Positions 1 through 5,629 of a stretch of DNA of 5,629 nucleotides are shown here, in pieces (the stretch's first letter is position 1; each line of letters begins with the position of its first letter). Source of the stretch: Halieaceae bacterium (GTDB lineage Bacteria; Pseudomonadota; Gammaproteobacteria; Pseudomonadales; Halieaceae). The DNA lies in the NCBI GenBank assembly GCA_009886815.1, contig QXYP01000239.1:1-5629 (forward strand), in the 5' to 3' direction. Below the pieces are notes generated by a model. The model was not told where the DNA came from and ran no database searches. It worked only from the letters and a program-made list of their open reading frames with translations. A program made the position numbers and the translations under genes.

Positions 1-883
1 GATCTAAGTGCTTTTCAGCGTCGACCAGAGCCCCTTTGGGGTTGGCCTGACGGTAGCTTTCCTCGATGGCGCTGCGCAGCGCAACATTGCTCTCTTGCAA
101 GCGCCAGTATTGGATCCAATCACTAACGACTTGCAAAGAAACCGCAATAAGCAACGCAACGGCCAGCAGTTTCCATCTTTGCCACCAGCGCCCAAAGGGC
201 AAGCTGGGGGCAAATTCACCTTGACGCATATCGATACCGTCGTCGGCACCCTGTGCCAGCATCAAAGCGGTACCAAAATCGCCCTGGCGCCATTGCACCC
301 GGTCACGCCAAGCCTCGGGTAGTAGCGCACAATCACTTGCCTGATCGCGCCCATACACCACCACCGTATCCGGCAGCAGAGACAAAGTACCTAGCAAGGA
401 CGGCAACAGGCCGTGCTCTACCCGTGCGCCCTGATGCTCATCCCAGCGAATAAGGACGGATGCATGCTCTACCAGCAAACAGACTTCACCAGGCTGAAGT
501 GGCAGCAACAAGGCCTCATGAAAAAATGGACCCTCAAAGCCATCGCCCAGCTGCTGCAACCAATCGCTCATGTCGGCCTGGGATGCCAGTGCCACTAAAT
601 AGCGCTCTCCATCGATCGGGGTACAAACAAAGTGCATCGACTCAACCGGGTCAATCACTGCGTCTTCCAGCATGAAAGGCAGGGACTGCTTCAGATGCCG
701 GTGCTCATCAGAGCGGACTGTTATATGCGTCAACCGGGCTCGATCTGCGGGTACCGCAAACGCACAATTTTTGCCAAGATCGCCGGTGGCATCATCAAGG
801 CTGACCGCCTCTTGACCGGCACGCCATAGACGCAGGCCCTGTGTCTCAAGCCGGAGAATTCCTGGATTTTCAGACGGCGTCAT
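1..883 (-). CDS. gspL: T2SS inner-membrane platform protein GspL (partial, 3' end off the window)
   Basis: GspL links the cytoplasmic ATPase GspE to the inner-membrane T2SS platform and pairs with GspM. The frame starts at ATG 883 and stays open for 294 codons to the window edge, so the C-terminus is missing; the family is usually about 400 residues. Residues 1-235 form the cytoplasmic actin-like domain that binds GspE. Family-type segments include SLPFMLEDAVIDPVESMHF (about 67-85) and LLLPLQPGEVCLLVE (about 125-139). A single membrane helix lies at about 237-254, preceded by the basic stretch GRWWQRWK. A short helical, probably coiled-coil segment follows (LQESNVALRSAIEESYRQ), leading into the periplasmic ferredoxin-like domain, which is off the window. 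The start is forced: an in-frame TGA lies at 905-907 with no other start codon in between. There is no good Shine-Dalgarno at normal spacing; the nearest purine run (GGGGAAAAGG) is over 10 nt upstream. The family call is firm from gene order and motifs. Confidence 0.93.
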   Translation of the reverse strand, partial: MTPSENPGILRLETQGLRLWRAGQEAVSLDDATGDLGKNCAFAVPADRARLTHITVRSDEHRHLKQSLPFMLEDAVIDPVESMHFVCTPIDGERYLVALASQADMSDWLQQLGDGFEGPFFHEALLLPLQPGEVCLLVEHASVLIRWDEHQGARVEHGLLPSLLGTLSLLPDTVVVYGRDQASDCALLPEAWRDRVQWRQGDFGTALMLAQGADDGIDMRQGEFAPSLPFGRWWQRWKLLAVALLIAVSLQVVSDWIQYWRLQESNVALRSAIEESYRQANPKGALVDAEKHLD

Positions 884-904
884 TTTAGAGGAGCCTTTTC
901 CCCA

Positions 905-930
905 TCAAAGTGGGTTTCTTGCCACCTTGA
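905..930 (-). other. Intercistronic hairpin between gspK and gspL
   Basis: In the transcript sense the arms are TCAAGGTGG and CCACTTTGA. They pair over 9 bp with one G-U wobble around an 8-nt loop. The hairpin sits in the 78-nt gap between gspK and gspL, the only real gap in this otherwise packed operon. No T tract follows on either strand, so it does not look like a Rho-independent terminator. It could be an mRNA processing or stability element, or it could modulate gspL translation; this is inference, and a chance hairpin is possible. The rest of the gap (884-904 and 931-961) shows nothing else convincing. Confidence 0.4.
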
Positions 931-961
931 CGATAAATAAAGTACGAGATTTGCGCGTATC

Positions 962-2041
962 TCAAAGCTCACCCTGACTTCGGTAGCGTGCAAAAACTGA
1001 CGTACGCTCTCTTTGTAAAACACTGTACAAGCGTAGCTCTCTCTCGGCAATCTCTACCGAAGCCGAAAGTAAAAACCAATCACTGCGCTCACCGATTAAA
1101 GTCGAAAACGCGTCACTTTGCGCTTCTGAAAACAACACATCCTCTAGCAGCGTCTCAACCGAGAAAATGATACCTTCCGCACGCGCCGCAACCAGGCGCA
1201 TACCCTCTTCCTCAGACATTGGCTCTAGCCGATCATTCACCGGCAAACTACGCAGCACTGTTGCCGATGCCGTTAAAATATTTAAGGCGCCACCTTCTTT
1301 TGGCCATACCGTAACAAAGGGCGCCAGTGCGCTGTAGATTTCAGGCGTAATCCCCCCAACAGCTCGGAGTTCACTGACACTTGCCAAGGGTTGTCCCGGG
1401 GTTCGGTATGAGGGGCTGAGACTTCGGTAAGCGTCATCCTCGGCACCATTAGCCAGCGGTTGCGTGTCTCTATCGATAAAATCTACGACAGACTGCATAA
1501 TGCCGATCGCCTGCTGGGAGCTAATCTCCGTATTCTCAAGGGCACCCAAAAGCCGAATGAATTGTCGCTGGGATGGACTGTACTGAGATGCTCCTGAAAT
1601 ATCGCTAGCACCCTCCCCCTCCAAGGCCTGTGAGTCTGAGCCCGAAGAATCGCCCACGGTGCTGTCATTGGCCTCAGTGGCAACCAGCCCATTGAGATTG
1701 AATCGCCCTTGAAGGTCTTGAAGCCCCCCAAGCAACCAACCACCCTCGACTAGTGGGTAGGGCTGCGCCTCGCTGGCCCAAAGCTCGTTCAGATCATCTA
1801 CCGGCCTATCTTGCCCATTATCAGCGGTAGCATCTAATCGCAGTGCGACAATCCCCAGAGCTTCTGCGCCCAAGAGATAGGCCCAACCCTGCTCTGTGAC
1901 AAAATTATTGGCACCGCGTTGTAACTGCAGGGTGAATTCTCGCTGCAAACCGACAATTAAGGCTGATGCCAGGGCAAATACCAAAAGCGCCACAATGAGC
2001 GCCGCACCACCTTGACGGCGCTTAAAGGGGTGGCAGTACAT
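962..2041 (-). CDS. gspK: T2SS minor pseudopilin GspK
   Basis: GspK is the large minor pseudopilin that caps the pseudopilus tip in complex with GspI and GspJ. With the ATG at 2041 the product is 359 residues, a little longer than many family members. The prepilin leader is MYCHPFKRRQGG, with probable cleavage after Gly12 and a following helix AALIVALLVFALASALIVG. Position +5 of the mature protein is Val, not Glu, as is typical for GspK. LQDLQGRFNLNGL (about 107-119) is a family signature. After a low-complexity linker at about 121-157 comes the helical domain, with VVDFIDRD, NGAEDDAYRSLSPSYR and SVSELRAVGGI. NILTA (about 254-258) stands where many members have NVNTA. A TTG at 2053 in the same frame would add four residues (MSVL); I prefer the ATG, which gives a 20-nt overlap with gspJ and a conventional leader. 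The overlap suggests translational coupling. Confidence 0.94.
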   Translation of the reverse strand: MYCHPFKRRQGGAALIVALLVFALASALIVGLQREFTLQLQRGANNFVTEQGWAYLLGAEALGIVALRLDATADNGQDRPVDDLNELWASEAQPYPLVEGGWLLGGLQDLQGRFNLNGLVATEANDSTVGDSSGSDSQALEGEGASDISGASQYSPSQRQFIRLLGALENTEISSQQAIGIMQSVVDFIDRDTQPLANGAEDDAYRSLSPSYRTPGQPLASVSELRAVGGITPEIYSALAPFVTVWPKEGGALNILTASATVLRSLPVNDRLEPMSEEEGMRLVAARAEGIIFSVETLLEDVLFSEAQSDAFSTLIGERSDWFLLSASVEIAERELRLYSVLQRERTSVFARYRSQGEL

Positions 2042-2669
2042 AAGTACGCTCAATTTGGCCCCAATCGGTAATGTCCAGTCGAATAGTTAGTGCTGCCGGA
2101 AGCTCAATCACCACATTTGGCTGGGAAATATCTGCAAGCCAGTTATCAAGCCAAAGGCGCCGATCTAACTCTATCCCTTGGTTAATGCGCAAGGCACTGA
2201 TGTCATCGAGAAACTGTAAATCGAAACTCTCCACTCCCTCTAGCAATGTGACTTCTCGGGGCTCAGAAGACCCCGACCGATCAAGCACCGACCAACTGGC
2301 GCGAATCAAGCGATCCTCCTCCAGATAATAAGCAACACGCTGTAAACTCGAACGGGGAAGGTCGACAGTGTTGTGCCAACCAGCGCGGGTTAGCGCCAAC
2401 ATCTGCCTAGCCAACGGACCGCCCTCAAGGGCAGCCTCGCGACTGCCAAATTCATCCAAAATGGGACGATCAACAACCTGACGGATATCCCGCGCGAGCA
2501 CCTGAAAGGCGCGATTTAAGGTATTAATTTGATCGGCCTCCCTGCGCACAGAATCGACACCGACGATAACGGTCGACAAACTCACGTAGGCTAAAACAGC
2601 AATCACCGCGGTAATCGCCATAGCGACCAATACTTCAATCAGCGTGAAGCCGCCCCGAACCTGTCTCAC
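2022..2669 (-). CDS. gspJ: T2SS minor pseudopilin GspJ
   Basis: GspJ is a minor pseudopilin of the tip complex and binds GspI and GspK. The 215-residue product starts with GTG at 2669. That codon overlaps the gspI stop as GTGA, a 4-nt overlap typical of coupled translation, and there is no strong Shine-Dalgarno of its own. The leader MRQVRGG is followed by FTLIEVLVAMAITAVIAVLAY, with cleavage expected after Gly7 and Glu at +5. Family landmarks are the helix ending in ARDIRQVVDRPI, then LTRAGWHN (about 93-100), RSSLQRVAYYLEEDRLIRASW (about 106-126), LLEGVESFDLQFLDD (about 142-156), and a C-terminal strand region ending ERTYVLPPL. The stretch between FLDD and the Trp-containing WLDNW (about 157-177) seems somewhat longer than in the GspJ proteins I recall. 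The length is normal for the family. Confidence 0.95.
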   Translation of the reverse strand: MRQVRGGFTLIEVLVAMAITAVIAVLAYVSLSTVIVGVDSVRREADQINTLNRAFQVLARDIRQVVDRPILDEFGSREAALEGGPLARQMLALTRAGWHNTVDLPRSSLQRVAYYLEEDRLIRASWSVLDRSGSSEPREVTLLEGVESFDLQFLDDISALRINQGIELDRRLWLDNWLADISQPNVVIELPAALTIRLDITDWGQIERTYVLPPL

Positions 2670-3067
2670 GTCCGACTACCCGGCGCTATAAAAGCGGTCA
2701 GCGTATGCAGCGCTTGAATTCGATCTTCCTCCATCGAAACCTTAACATCGACACGAATAAAACCCGGTATCTCAGTCGTCTGCCATTCGATCCACCAATA
2801 CCAGTCCCGCTCAGCTAAGCGTGCCTCCCCCAGCAATTCACCCTCTGGAATAGCGCCTTGTTTTGCGACTACCAATCGCAGCTCATTCATTCGATCTGTA
2901 GCAACCCAGCTGGCCATACTTCGATTACGCAAATACTCAGTGCCATCGAGCTGTTGGAAGAGTGCAAGCAGTAATGCCGGCACAGCAACCGCAACGATCG
3001 CCAACGCCACCATAACCTCGACGAGCGTAAATCCTCTCGACCGCAGCAGCTTAGGGCGGGAAGGCAT
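2666..3067 (-). CDS. gspI: T2SS minor pseudopilin GspI
   Basis: GspI is the minor pseudopilin thought to nucleate the GspI-J-K tip complex that starts pseudopilus assembly. The product is 133 residues, the usual family size, starting at ATG 3067. The leader MPSRPKLLRSRG is followed by FTLVEVMVALAIVAVAVPALL, with cleavage expected after Gly12 and Glu at +5. The amphipathic continuation RNRSMASWVATDRMNELRL (about 47-65) is typical, as is the central aromatic patch RDWYWWIEWQTTEIPG (about 87-102). The C-terminus is a strand-rich segment. The start overlaps the end of gspH by 17 nt and the stop overlaps the gspJ GTG by 4 nt, so expression is probably coupled on both sides. Only a weak ribosome-binding purine run precedes the ATG. 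Confidence 0.95.
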   Translation of the reverse strand: MPSRPKLLRSRGFTLVEVMVALAIVAVAVPALLLALFQQLDGTEYLRNRSMASWVATDRMNELRLVVAKQGAIPEGELLGEARLAERDWYWWIEWQTTEIPGFIRVDVKVSMEEDRIQALHTLTAFIAPGSRT

Positions 3068-3647
3068 CTAAACTCTGCCCCGATGGCAGCAATGCGAAAT
3101 CGCCAAAAAAGCTCCATTCCATACGAAAGATTAATTCCTGGGTATCTTGAGTCATCCAGTCGAGATACCCCTGGGTGACTTCCCCGCTGGCGAAGAAGAT
3201 GATCTGTGGCGAGGGGCGCAAGTCAGGGTCACGCTCACCAATTTCAACATTTGGATTATCTGCTAGGGTCAACCAAAGCTCCGTATTGTCATCAAAGACA
3301 AATGGAATCAACACGCCACTGGCGCCTCTGGGCTCCGCCCAGCCTTGGTCATAACGACGCAGCCAATACCCCGTTGTTGTCTGTATTCCCCGGCCAGGCT
3401 TTTGTTCCAAATACAAACCATGGTCTACCCCTGACATCTCAGCCTCTGTTTGCACGTATTCCATCAGTGCCAGCAAATGTTGAGCGTCTTCCCTCAGTGC
3501 TATTTCACCACCACCGCGCCCGACATTGAGACTCACCACAGAGGTCAACAAAACGATAACCAAAACGGTAATCAGTAGCTCAATCAAGCTGAAGCCCCTC
3601 GCAGGCGGCGAACTACGATCAGCGGTGATCGGCTGGGTTACCTTCAA
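3051..3647 (-). CDS. gspH: T2SS minor pseudopilin GspH
   Basis: GspH is the minor pseudopilin that joins the GspG shaft to the GspI-J-K tip. I place the start at the TTG at 3647, one base after the gspG stop (TAG, 3649-3651). It gives a 198-residue protein with leader MKVTQPITADRSSPPARG, then FSLIELLITVLVIVLLTSVVS, with cleavage after Gly18 and Glu at +5. A GGAG lies 10 nt upstream (3658-3661). No ATG or GTG exists between the gspG stop and the pilin helix. The frame stays open upstream to 3815, but that part lies inside gspG and would put about 56 unrelated residues in front of the leader, so it is not used. Other features are a helix with EYVQTEAEMSG, the strand SGVDHGLYLE, and the late motif PSPQIIFFASGEVTQGYLDW (about 145-164), which resembles the GspH/FimT C-terminal strand region. 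The 3' end overlaps gspI by 17 nt. The family is well supported; the exact start is less so. Confidence 0.9.
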   Translation of the reverse strand: MKVTQPITADRSSPPARGFSLIELLITVLVIVLLTSVVSLNVGRGGGEIALREDAQHLLALMEYVQTEAEMSGVDHGLYLEQKPGRGIQTTTGYWLRRYDQGWAEPRGASGVLIPFVFDDNTELWLTLADNPNVEIGERDPDLRPSPQIIFFASGEVTQGYLDWMTQDTQELIFRMEWSFFGDFALLPSGQSLDAFPP

Positions 3648-3648
3648 T

Positions 3649-4080
3649 CTAGCGTTGCTCCGAGCTCCAGTTACCCAGATCGGCGCTCTGAGCCTCGCCT
3701 CCAGGTAAGCCATCGGCGCCGTAGCTAAAAATATCGACCTCGCCATTTTCCCCGGGGGACAGGTAGAGATAGTTCCGGCCCCATGGGTCGACAGGAACCT
3801 CTTGGAGATAACCACCCGACTTAAAATTACGGGGCTCAGGGGTCAAGGCAGAGGGCTCTACTAAAGCCACTAGGCCCTGCTCGGTGGTTGGATACACGTA
3901 GTTATCTAACCGATAAATTTTTAAAGCTGTCTCTATCGCCTTAAAGTCGGCCTGAACCTTTTGAATACGAGCGTCATCTGCACTGTTGAGAACAGTTGGC
4001 GCGACGACACTAATGAGCAAACCCATAATCACCAGTACGACCAAAATCTCTATCAGGGAGAATCCATGCTGATGCTTCAT
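3649..4080 (-). CDS. gspG: T2SS major pseudopilin GspG
   Basis: GspG is the main building block of the periplasmic pseudopilus. The product is 143 residues, typical for the family, starting at ATG 4080. The very short leader MKHQHG is followed by FSLIEILVVLVIMGLLISVV, with prepilin peptidase cleavage after Gly6 and Glu at +5. The long N-terminal helix continues to LKIYRLDNYVYPTTEQGL (about 53-70), a hallmark of GspG. Then come GGYLQEVPVDPWGRNYLYLSPG (about 89-110), quoted here by its ends GGYLQEVP and DPWGRNYLYLSPG, and the C-terminal loop DIFSYGADGLPGGE with ADLGNW. Asp123 and Asp134 lie in the loop that binds structural calcium in characterised homologues; the ligand assignment is inferred. 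It has the best Shine-Dalgarno in the window, which fits its expected role as the most abundant component. It follows gspF by 4 nt and precedes gspH by 1 nt. Confidence 0.97.
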   Translation of the reverse strand: MKHQHGFSLIEILVVLVIMGLLISVVAPTVLNSADDARIQKVQADFKAIETALKIYRLDNYVYPTTEQGLVALVEPSALTPEPRNFKSGGYLQEVPVDPWGRNYLYLSPGENGEVDIFSYGADGLPGGEAQSADLGNWSSEQR

Positions 4081-4084
4081 TAAC

Positions 4085-5305
4085 TTACCTCACCATTGTG
4101 TTCAGATCGAAGATCGGCAGTAGTATGGCTAAAACAATAATGAGTACTACGCCGCCCATTAAAATCACCATCATAGGTTCAAACAAACCCATGACAGTGC
4201 CCAAAGTCATTTCAAGTTCGCGCTCTTGATTAGTGGCAGAGCGCTCCAACATAACTTCGAGCTCTCCCGATACCTCCCCAGAAGCCACCATATGAACCAT
4301 CATTGGCGGAAAACAATCCCCTTGAGATAGCGCTTTATTTAAACTTGAACCTTCTTGAACATTATCTGCCACCTTAATTGCGGCTTTTTGCAACTCCCGG
4401 TTACTCATAACCGAACCGGCAATATGTAGCGCATCCAACAAGGGCACACCGCTGCCCATCAAAATACTGAGTGTGGACGAAAAGCGCGCGGTATCGATAC
4501 CCACCAACACCCTATTGATGCCGGGTATTTGCAGTAGAAGCTGATGCCACCTAAGCCGACGCCGGGGCTCCTGCAACAGTTGTCGAATAACAACGACACT
4601 CAGTAATAAACCCATCAATAAATACAGGCCCCAGTCACGCAGGAAATCACTGGTCGCAATCAACCCAACGGTCAATGGCGGTAGTTCCTTTTTTGTATGG
4701 GTAAAAATGCCCACTAACTCAGGCACCACAAATACCATCAGCGCAGCAACAACGCTCACAGCGACACCCATCAAGACAAAGGGGTAGATCATAGCGAGCT
4801 TAAGCTTCTGCGCCGTGAGCTGCCGGTTCTCTGTGTGCTCTGCCAGCTGTTCCAAAACAGGCGCCAACTGTCCCGCCTGCTCTCCCGCATGCACCATAGC
4901 CCGATACATTTCGCCAAAGGCCTGAGGGTACTGCGCCATGCCGCTCGCCAAGGTATAACCCTCGGACACCCGGGATCGAACCTCAAGAAGGATCGATTTT
5001 ATGCTCGGTTTTCGGGTTTGCTCAGCGGCTGCCTGTAAACACTCATCTAACGGTAGCGCTGAGGCGACCAGTGTTGCGAGTTGGCGCGTTATCAGAGCCA
5101 GCTCACTTGCCGACAGGCCAGCTCTAAACAGAGTGAAGCGCGGGCGACGGCCCTTGATCATCTTGACCTCGACACCTCGAACCTCAACGGGTCGCAGGTT
5201 TTGCGCCCGCAACTGCGCCCGTAAATGACGTTCTGAGTCGGCCTCAAGGACACCCTTGATCAGACGACCCTCAGTGTTTAAAGCCTTATAACGGAAAGCA
5301 CTCAT
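4085..5305 (-). CDS. gspF: T2SS inner-membrane platform protein GspF
   Basis: GspF is the polytopic inner-membrane protein at the centre of the T2SS assembly platform and is thought to pass the GspE ATPase motion to pseudopilus growth. The product is 406 residues, full length for the family, from ATG 5305. The N-terminus (MSAFRYKALNTEGRLIKGVL) is the classical small GspF N-domain. Two tandem T2SSF domains follow, at about 68-195 and 270-395. Each carries the repeat signature: HAGEQAGQL at about 139-147 and ASGEVSGELE at about 341-350. Membrane helices are visible at about 173-198 (IYPFVLMGVAVSVVAALMVF), 223-243, and 375-398 near the C-terminus (MMVILMGGVVLIIVLAILLP). The gene follows gspE by 15 nt, has only a weak ribosome-binding site, and its last codons hold the gspG Shine-Dalgarno. 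No truncation or missing motif is visible. Confidence 0.97.
   Translation of the reverse strand: MSAFRYKALNTEGRLIKGVLEADSERHLRAQLRAQNLRPVEVRGVEVKMIKGRRPRFTLFRAGLSASELALITRQLATLVASALPLDECLQAAAEQTRKPSIKSILLEVRSRVSEGYTLASGMAQYPQAFGEMYRAMVHAGEQAGQLAPVLEQLAEHTENRQLTAQKLKLAMIYPFVLMGVAVSVVAALMVFVVPELVGIFTHTKKELPPLTVGLIATSDFLRDWGLYLLMGLLLSVVVIRQLLQEPRRRLRWHQLLLQIPGINRVLVGIDTARFSSTLSILMGSGVPLLDALHIAGSVMSNRELQKAAIKVADNVQEGSSLNKALSQGDCFPPMMVHMVASGEVSGELEVMLERSATNQERELEMTLGTVMGLFEPMMVILMGGVVLIIVLAILLPIFDLNTMVR
4088..4094 (-). promoter_or_regulatory. Ribosome binding site of gspG
   Basis: In the transcript sense the sequence GGTGAGG ends 7 nt before the gspG ATG at 4080. It lies inside the last codons of gspF (Met-Val-Arg-stop). 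It is the clearest Shine-Dalgarno in the window; the other genes have weak ones or rely on overlap with the upstream gene. Strong initiation here would suit the high copy number expected of the major pseudopilin. Confidence 0.7.
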
Positions 5306-5320
5306 ATCAAAGGTCGTACT

Positions 5321-5629
5321 TCACTGGACTGCCGTGACCCGCAATACTTCCTCGAGACTGGTCTCACCGGTAATAATTCGACGACGCCCATCGGCCTCAA
5401 TCCCTTGATAATTCTTTCGTGCCTGCGCCAACATAGCTTGCTCACTAGCGCCATCGTGAATCATCTCTCGAAGGGTCGCGTCAATTTCGATCAACTCATA
5501 AATACCCGTGCGACCACGATACCCGGTCTCATTACAACTCGGACAACCTTTCGCTCGATATAGCGTGGGGTGGGCGGTGTCGGTGAGTTCTAACAGTTCG
5601 CATTCCACAGAGTTCGGCTGATAGTCCTC
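5321..5629 (-). CDS. gspE: T2SS cytoplasmic ATPase GspE (partial, C-terminal 102 residues)
   Basis: GspE is the hexameric secretion ATPase that powers pseudopilus assembly from the cytoplasm and docks on GspL. Only its last 102 codons lie in the window; the frame runs through the right edge with no start, so the P-loop, Asp box, Walker B and His box are not visible. The visible part begins in the zinc-binding module: EDYQPNSVE, then GCPSCNETGYRGRTGIYELI, with the second Cys pair of the CxxC...CxxC metal site. The first pair should lie just past the window edge. It ends with the family's C-terminal signature, ITGETSLEEVLRVT, and a TGA stop at 5321-5323. A GTG at 5608 could look like a start but lies inside the zinc module. 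gspF follows 15 nt downstream. Confidence 0.96.
   Translation of the reverse strand, partial: EDYQPNSVECELLELTDTAHPTLYRAKGCPSCNETGYRGRTGIYELIEIDATLREMIHDGASEQAMLAQARKNYQGIEADGRRRIITGETSLEEVLRVTAVQ

Noticed and set aside
4..249. Minus-strand open frame of 81 codons near the left edge
   Set aside because: It is out of frame within gspL. The gspL frame carries the membrane helix and coiled coil across the same bases.
8..322. Plus-strand open frame of 104 codons
   Set aside because: It lies wholly antisense to gspL, whose family motifs are clear on the minus strand. The translation has no recognisable domain, and nothing supports a start signal.
1..883. Possible gspL pseudogene
   Set aside because: The frame is intact for all 294 visible codons, with every expected region in order. 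It lacks a stop only because the window ends.
905..930. Rho-independent terminator after gspK
   Set aside because: The stem is present but no T run follows on either strand, and gspL belongs to the same operon.
922..932. Direct repeat ccaccttgacg at 922-932 and 2007-2017, with a 10-base version at 217-226
   Set aside because: Two of the three copies lie in coding sequence, encoding Arg-Gln-Gly. Repeats of 10-11 bases are expected by chance in a window of this size.
935..972. Possible internal promoter for gspL (TTGAGA and TTTATT on the minus strand)
   Set aside because: The spacing is about 19 nt and the -10 match is only four of six, so it is too weak to call.
1483..1743. Out-of-frame minus-strand open frame of 86 codons
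   Set aside because: It is a shadow of gspK, with no family features, and gspK is well supported over the same bases.
3648..3815. Upstream extension of the gspH frame through the end of gspG
   Set aside because: It encodes about 56 residues with no pilin character, wholly inside gspG. A prepilin leader should be short and end in Gly before the hydrophobic helix, which the TTG start at 3647 provides.

Overview
The window holds one contiguous piece of a type II secretion system (T2SS, general secretory pathway) operon. Every real gene is on the minus strand. Read in the direction of transcription (right to left), the order is gspE (3' end only), gspF, gspG, gspH, gspI, gspJ, gspK and gspL (5' part only). 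This is the classical E-F-G-H-I-J-K-L order. gspC and gspD would be expected beyond position 5629, and gspM and gspN beyond position 1; neither can be seen here.

Layout: 5321-5629 is the C-terminal end of the GspE ATPase. 4085-5305 is the complete inner-membrane platform protein GspF. 3649-4080 is the major pseudopilin GspG. 3051-3647, 2666-3067, 2022-2669 and 962-2041 are the minor pseudopilins GspH, GspI, GspJ and GspK. 884-961 is the only sizeable intergenic gap and carries a small hairpin. 1-883 is GspL, open to the window edge. Most junctions overlap or are separated by only a few bases (E/F 15 nt gap, F/G 4 nt gap, G/H 1 nt gap, H/I 17 nt overlap, I/J 4 nt overlap, J/K 20 nt overlap). 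This indicates one polycistronic unit with translational coupling. No promoter or terminator is convincing within the window.

How the parts work together (family knowledge): GspE is the cytoplasmic ATPase. It docks on the cytoplasmic domain of GspL, which with GspF and GspM forms the inner-membrane platform. The platform assembles GspG into a periplasmic pseudopilus, and the GspI-J-K complex together with GspH forms its tip. The pseudopilus pushes folded exoproteins through the GspD secretin. All five pseudopilins here show the prepilin leader, with Gly at -1 before a long hydrophobic helix. Four have Glu at +5, and GspK lacks it as is usual for its family.

Organism: a gammaproteobacterium is the best guess, from the gene order, the protein signatures and the moderate base composition. 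An environmental or marine lineage is possible, but the genus cannot be told from this sequence. I see no mobile element, CRISPR array, tRNA or rRNA, and no sign of a previously undescribed system. The points worth a second look are small: a Ser/Gly/acidic linker in GspK, a TTG start for gspH, the start choice for gspK, and the hairpin before gspL.
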